NCBI RefSeq assembly: GCF_025024155.1
Contig: NW_026251791.1
Span: 62,001-126,000 of the forward strand
DNA length: 64,000 nucleotides
Reading direction: 5' to 3'
From: Gamsiella multidivaricata
Taxonomy: Eukaryota > Mortierellomycota > Mortierellomycetes > Mortierellales > Mortierellaceae
Under the pieces are notes generated by a model. It saw nothing but the letters and a program-made list of their open reading frames with translations. It did not search any database and had not been told where the DNA came from. Below are positions 58,839 through 64,000 of this stretch, in pieces (the first letter of the stretch is position 1; each line of letters opens with the position of its first letter). A program made the position numbers and the translations under genes.

Positions 58839-61402
58839 TTAGTAACGGCTCGAGGGTGGTCCATACTGCTGTGACCCATAGGACCCATATCCTTGCTGTG
58901 GTTGCTGGGTTCCATAAGTCGGCCCACCATAGCTACCGTATGAAGGGTTCATCGGCGAATATCCTGGTGTTGGGACAGGCGCTGGCTGTGGAGGAGGAGG
59001 TGCATGGTGCTGCTGCGTTCCATAGTAGCCCAGGTTTCCAACCGAACTGGCATTGCCGCCACTAGGAGCGCCCTGATTGGGTGCACTGGCACCGCATCGA
59101 GCACAAGTCGCTCGCTTCGCAAAGTTGTGGTATCCGCACTGAGCATTCGGGCAAATCCAATCGCCGGGCTTCATTGGATTCATTGGGGCATAGCTAGATG
59201 CCGGCGACGAGTCGCGTTGGGAGGGCTTCGTCAAGCCGCAACGCATGCACTGGAATCGGGACGCGAAGTTGTGAGAGTTGCAAGATGGACAGCTCCAATC
59301 GCCAGGGCGGAACGAGTGACCGCCTTGTCCCCCAGGCGCTCCACCGCCGCCGCCATAGGATTGCCCAGCACCACCTTGACTGCCATACTGGCCTCCACCA
59401 CCACCGCTACCATAAGAGCCGCCGCCGCGACTGCCTTGATGGCCTCCATAGCTACCACCACCTCCACTGTGATCGCTGTATCCTCCATAGCCAGAATTGT
59501 TGCTTCGGTATCCACCTCCACTACCACCGCCTCCGCCGCCTCCAGAATGGCTGCCGCTTCCACCGGACGGCGCGGGTGTGCTGCACTTCATACACTGCGT
59601 CCTGGAAGCAAAGTTCTGGAAATTACAGTTCGGACAGTTCCAGTCGCCGGGACGGAAGGTGATAGAGTGTCCACCAGCTCCTCCAGCTCCTCCTCCTCCT
59701 CCTCCACCAGACGCATACGGGTGATGATGATGAGAATGATGCGAGTGGTGATGAGGTGAAGCCACAGGGCCTCCATTCCCATAGCTGTTTCCGTTTCCAG
59801 ATGTGCCAGGCCTTGGCGTCTGGCATTTGAAGCATTGTGTGCGTGAGGCGTAGTTGTGGAAGCAGCATTGGGGGCTAGGGCACATCCAGTCTCCAGAGGT
59901 AAAATTCGATGGCTGGGAAGGTACAGCGCCTTCAGGCGAAGGGGACTGGCACTTCAGGCAGGCTCTTCTTGAAGCATAATTGACGAACTGGCACATGTTG
60001 CATGTCCAGTCGCCGGGTCTTGATCCTGTTGAATGAGTGTTCTTGGTAGAAGTGTTCTACTTACATAAGGCAGAGAAAAAAGCCGTTTTGATAAGCTATG
60101 CCGTAACATGACCATGTAACAGGACAACCTGAATAGTAACTGAACAAAAAATAAGAGATCAAAATCAAGACGTACCTGAAAGGAAGAAAGCCTTCCTTTG
60201 AGAACCTCCATGCTTGCTTTACTTGAAGGAGAAATCTCGATAGTGCGCTGTCCGAGGAGAGCTCCGTTCAGCTCCAGAGCCGCCAGAGCATCAGAGTGCT
60301 TCTCGAAGACAACAAATCCACCACCGCTGGGTCTGTTGGAGTTGTTAGACTGCATGACTAGTTCCTTGGGCTTGAGATTTTTGGCGGCAAAGAATGCTTC
60401 CAACTCTGGCTGGGTAATGTCAAAGGACAAGGACGAGATGCGCACGATCTTGGATTCCTCCATCTTGAACATCTTGAGCGTCTGGGCTGGGTCCGTTGCC
60501 TGTGTAAACACGTCCGTATGGGCAAATGCCACAAGATACTTCATGATGTTAACAATGGTCTTGGCGTCGTCGAGTCCTGAATGCAGCTGACCCGCGAGCG
60601 AGACTGCAAAGGCCTCGCACATCTTCTCGAGGGAGAAAGACTTGAGGACGACCTCTGAGTGATGCGCAATCCACTTTGTGGCCTCCTCCTTGAGATCGAA
60701 AAGTATGGGCTCCTTGAGGTACGCAGGCAAGGTGATGCCCTTTTCCTTGGCTTCTCGTGGTAATTGGATGCGCAGGTCCCAGGCGCCATGAGTAACAAAG
60801 CAGAACGTCTTGCCCTTGTCCAGGATTTCCGTGGTGATATAGGAATCAAGGATATTAATGGCATCGAGAAGCGTGCCGGCGTTTTCAAGAGTCTCGGACG
60901 TGATCTTGGTCAGGTGCTGGCAGAAGGGCGTGAGAGGTGTTGAGACAGGCTTAACGTATGTTTGCTCCTCGTGAAGAACTGCGAAATTGTTCTTTGCGAC
61001 GCAGAGCCATGAAAACTCGATGATTTCCGAAGTTGCCTATTGTGCCCATAAACATATATGAATGAGCGAACTGCTCATGATCGACCCACTCATGATCCAT
61101 GACAGATTAAGAACACGTACCGAAGTGACCAGAAGCTCCGAGGCAGGCTTGTTATCGTCGCATGTCGCCTCAAAGTCGAGAACGATATAGTAGTCATACT
61201 CGCTCGTAGGGATCTTGGGCGCTTTCGAGACGGGAACAGGCTTTGCTGGAAGGGATGCCGAGGCAGGCGCAGCGCTCAACGTCGAGGCTGGGGTTGACGC
61301 TCCCGTGGATGACGCTAGGAGCGGTGATTTTGTAGTAGCTACAGGGGCAATTGCCTGCGCGGACTGAGTGTCCGTAACAGGCTGATCGTTCACGTTGGAC
61401 AT
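58839..61402 (-). CDS. NRP1-like protein: ERI1-type exonuclease domain, RRM and five RanBP2 zinc fingers
   Basis: Probably an RNA-binding protein of stress granules, as for yeast Nrp1. Exons, reading down, are 61402-61121, 61036-60176 and 60056-58839, giving 786 aa; an alternative acceptor at 60042 would shorten exon 3 by 15 nt. Residues 70-275 form a DEDDh exonuclease fold: LDFEAT (D76, E78), THGAWDLRIQLP (D) and HSGLDDAKTI (H and D). These acidic residues are all kept, so it could be active. An RRM follows (RISSLSFDITQPELEAFF to GGGFVVFEKHSDALAALELNG). Then come five RanBP2-type fingers of the GDW-x-C-x2-4-C-x10-C-x2-C kind (RPGDWTC, SGDWMC, RPGDWNC, RPGDWSC, KPGDWIC), separated by Gly/Ser/Tyr-rich, prion-like linkers. 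The C-terminus is rich in Q, Y, G and P. Confidence 0.88.
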
Positions 61403-61867
61403 GAAGTTGAATAGTCCTTTGCTGATCTGTGCTTGCTATGTTTATTGTTGTCGATTGATGATAGTGAAGAATAGTGCCTGAAGTAGGGTGATGAAGGGAG
61501 AGTAGCTCGTTTCTTGCCGAAAATACGTCACCGAAGACGTTCTTCCCGCGAAGACGCGCCACCTCTAAACTAAAAGTGTGCTTGCTAACACACATAAATG
61601 GAAATAAAACTTAACTAACAGTCGAAACTGGTTTTTATCGCATTTTTCGCGCGCAAACCTGCAATAAAACTTTAATTGGGGATTGAATTGAACCTCTCTG
61701 AACGAGACTCAGCGCGACATGTAGCTGAATATGTGAATAACCCACTCAAAGAGAGTTTTACTACCGATTCACATAGGAAAAATGCGATAAAAACCACGTT
61801 TGAATATGCCAAAGAGTGCCCAGGGGTGCCATATCATTTTTCCTATGCAATCTGCGATTTATGCTCG
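61403..61867. other. Intergenic: NRP1-like promoter and mannosidase 3' end, with inverted repeats
   Basis: 465 bases with no gene. It contains a perfect 17-base inverted repeat (61631-61647 and 61778-61794) and a second 12-base pair (61772-61783 and 61837-61848) that shares its middle arm. Confidence 0.6.
61631..61794. repeat. Perfect 17-bp inverted repeat
   Basis: GTTTTTATCGCATTTTT at 61631-61647 is repeated in reverse complement at 61778-61794, with about 130 bases between. A further pair, CATAGGAAAAAT at 61772-61783 and its reverse complement at 61837-61848, overlaps it. This could be a small hairpin-type element (MITE-like) or terminator-like structure at the mannosidase 3' end. Confidence 0.8.
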
Positions 61868-64000
61868 CTAAAAGAGAAGCGTCTCAAGAGTACTCGCGCA
61901 ATGCAAAGCGTCAGAGAGGGATCTGATCTGCAGATCGCTCTTCTGCGTATCCACTGCACTCATGTCTCCCTTGCCGTAAAAAATAATTGCTTTTGGTTCC
62001 TCCGGCAAAAGCCAGAACGCATTCTCGTCAAAATACCCCTCCACCCCATCTCTGTCCCATTCAAGACAGACAAACCCAGCGATTGATAACGATTGGAGCG
62101 TGATATGAATTTGGTACTCGCTCCTCAGGGCTCCTTCCCTCACGACGAGTTCCACGACTGATATTCCAGGGTCTTTCTTGAGGCAAGCCAGGAGGAACGG
62201 ATCCCGCACAGGAAAAATTTGAGGCAGCATCTCGTAAGTCTTGTTGCATACTTTGCTGGTAATCTTCGCAGTGGCCAATAGCAAACGTGGCGCAAGGGCT
62301 CCATCGTCACCCAGGAGATCAGATGTAACTTGCATTACCAGTTCGCTGGAATGGCTATTCACGGTGAAGGAGACAGAAGTGCTCGTTGTAGCCTGGCCAG
62401 ATGTGATGTCGTACGATCGCACGAATAGTTGACCTATGAGAATAAAAGTCGATCGTCTCTGGATCAGCAATTGCCAAAGAACCCAAAAAACCATGCAATT
62501 GATACTACTACTGCAGCTAATATCTGGTCACTCCCACCTTCAATGGGCGTGGATCTGTCATTGGAAATATGAATTCGGAGCGAGCGTGTTTTAGCAGGCT
62601 GGTATCCTGAGACGAGGACATCAGCAAAGGAATGCTTAATGTAGTAGTGAAGAGGTTTCCAACGACCTATATCATTTATGATTCGCTGTTATTGCAGGCC
62701 TAATATGGTTCATCACCAACAATAGGAGGAAAAAAAAATCCCCACCTCCGTGTTCAATACTCGACCCTAGCGGTGCAATGAGAATAAGTGATAAAAAAAA
62801 GAAGGAAAATCAGCATTCACGTAGGTACGGACCGACACTTTTGGCGTAGTTCGTGCTCGCTTATGTTTACATGTAGGCGCCGGCCAGATATCATTCAGCT
62901 GCCAATAAAGTGCGCCCATGGTGCGTCTATCTTCGCTGCGACCTCGTATGTAGTGCTCAGTTTGATTGACGATTGAACGGGCTTGAACACATTGCGTCAA
63001 GTAACAGAACAAATCAAAGAGATTCTCGCTGATGTCTATGAGTATCTCAGATACGTCTTTGAAGTTCGCGTGATAATATTTCGACAAGGCTGCAGGCAGC
63101 TGAAACTGGTGCTAGAAAAAGAAGGTGTTGTTAGCAATACAGGGCTATGTGACGAATACATCACAGCAATTATTTGACCACTCCTACCTCAATCTGCTCA
63201 AGCATCTCGAGCTGTCCACTTTTATGGTGATTGCGATGTACAGAGAGGGTTGAAAGGGGGTGCCAATCATCTGGAGACGAGATTTTTCGCCATGCTCTGA
63301 ACGACGGCATAGACTGCGCCCCGTATTCTAGAGCACAATGGGTGCCATCAGCCTTTATGACAAGCACAGTGCATGAGCAAATACGTTTCCTCGAAAAAAT
63401 GCCTTACCTGAGACAAAGCGTGCATTCGGGTAATGCTCTACATGCAGCCCATTGTGCTTGTAGTCATAGAAATGGACATCCCCATACAGGCCGCGCTCAG
63501 AATCCTGGAGAACATACCGTTCAGTGTATGGTGTCTTACATATCACGCCGGCGGAAGGCGATCTAGTCATACAGTTGGCAATGTAAGCAAGCAAAGTCCA
63601 GTGTCTTGACGATCTTCTCCTGATGCGCTGACTTACGTGGATATGAATGGACGGGACGTGTCCAATTTGTTCAACGACGACATTATGGTTTCCACGTATA
63701 ACTTGTGATAATCAACCTAAAAAACATTCAGTCAAGACTTAGGAAGGGATGCACAGAGATGCCCTATCAAAGGCGCCTGGCCTCCACTGATGCTGCCTAT
63801 ACCGTGAATAAATATGGATTGCGGACGGTGGCTTTATCCCATCTAATTGCGTTACAATGAAGAATGGAGTATTAAGAATGGATCCCTTCGAGGTGTCTTT
63901 CCAATTAAATACAGCCGCGGTCACCTACCCTTTCACTATAAACTCCTGATTTTCGTTGTTCCCTGACCAGAGAACAATACATGGGTGCACCATCAGTCTT
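61868..64000 (-). CDS. Beta-mannosidase, GH2 family (N-terminus off the right edge)
   Basis: It removes terminal beta-linked mannose from glycans and mannans (lysosome/vacuole or secreted). Exons in the window, reading down, are 64000-63929, 63842-63803, 63716-63637, 63562-63408, 63327-63188, 63111-62871, 62766-62746, 62666-62538 and 62433-61868 (stop). The acid/base motif LWSGNNEN is in the first exon. [29 protein letters not shown] and the nucleophile motif [13 protein letters not shown] follow, then [39 protein letters not shown], and the C-terminal Ig-like domains with [21 protein letters not shown]. All catalytic residues seen are intact. The exon at 62766-62746 is only 21 nt (SSIEHGG region). 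The start and N-terminal galactose-binding-like domain lie beyond the window. Confidence 0.94.

Noticed and set aside
63803..63929. In-frame TAG in beta-mannosidase just after [11 protein letters not shown].
   Set aside because: A strong donor (GTAGGT) at 63928 splices to 63842, giving [15 protein letters not shown] then VDYHKLYV, which fits the family. The stop is in an intron.

Overview
The window is eukaryotic and almost certainly from an early-diverging fungus. The Mortierella/Linnemannia group (Mucoromycota sensu lato) is my best guess, inferred from gene content and style only. The genes are split by many short GT-AG introns, mostly 50-150 nt, and every exon model given below joins in phase. 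The set combines fungal hallmarks (CSC1-type channel, acid trehalase, RMT2, a DUF3020 protein, an NRP1-type RNA-binding protein, a ZAP1-like zinc-finger regulator) with genes that most Dikarya lack or have lost (RFWD3, HemW, PUDP-type phosphatase, a CofD-like protein).

Left part (1-18756), mostly plus strand: a RecQ helicase runs off the left edge on the minus strand and is head-to-head with a pseudouridine-5'-phosphatase-like HAD gene. Then come RFWD3 (E3 ligase), UDP-glucose pyrophosphorylase, HemW (radical-SAM heme chaperone), S-adenosylhomocysteinase, RCC1 (Ran GEF) and MON1 (Rab7 GEF subunit). These are housekeeping genes separated by 0.3-1 kb.

Middle (18853-39320): a small minus-strand beta-sandwich-like protein, an unresolved coding-like patch, and the very large NUP98-NUP96 precursor with its autoproteolytic site. 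NAA35 (NatC subunit) is tail-to-tail with NUP98-96 and head-to-head with UFD1. A CSC1/TMEM63-type channel follows.

Right part (39321-64000): a 3-kb stretch with no recognisable gene precedes an eight-finger ZAP1-like regulator. Then come a CofD/YvcK-like protein, acid trehalase and RMT2 (all minus), a possible relic of a TnpB/Fanzor-type zinc ribbon, a DUF3020 protein (plus), an exonuclease-RRM-RanBP2-finger protein (minus), and a GH2 beta-mannosidase that runs off the right edge (minus).

The genes do not form an obvious pathway cluster. Functional neighbours are loose: RecQ and RFWD3 in DNA repair, RCC1 and NUP98-96 in nuclear transport, trehalase, UGP and mannosidase in carbohydrate use. 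I saw no convincing tRNA, rRNA, CRISPR array or intact transposon. The most interesting points are the likely NUP98-only isoform encoded by a long NUP96-proximal intron, the NRP1-type domain fusion, the CofD-like gene, the possible Fanzor relic, and several very small exons, including a coding first exon that is only the ATG.
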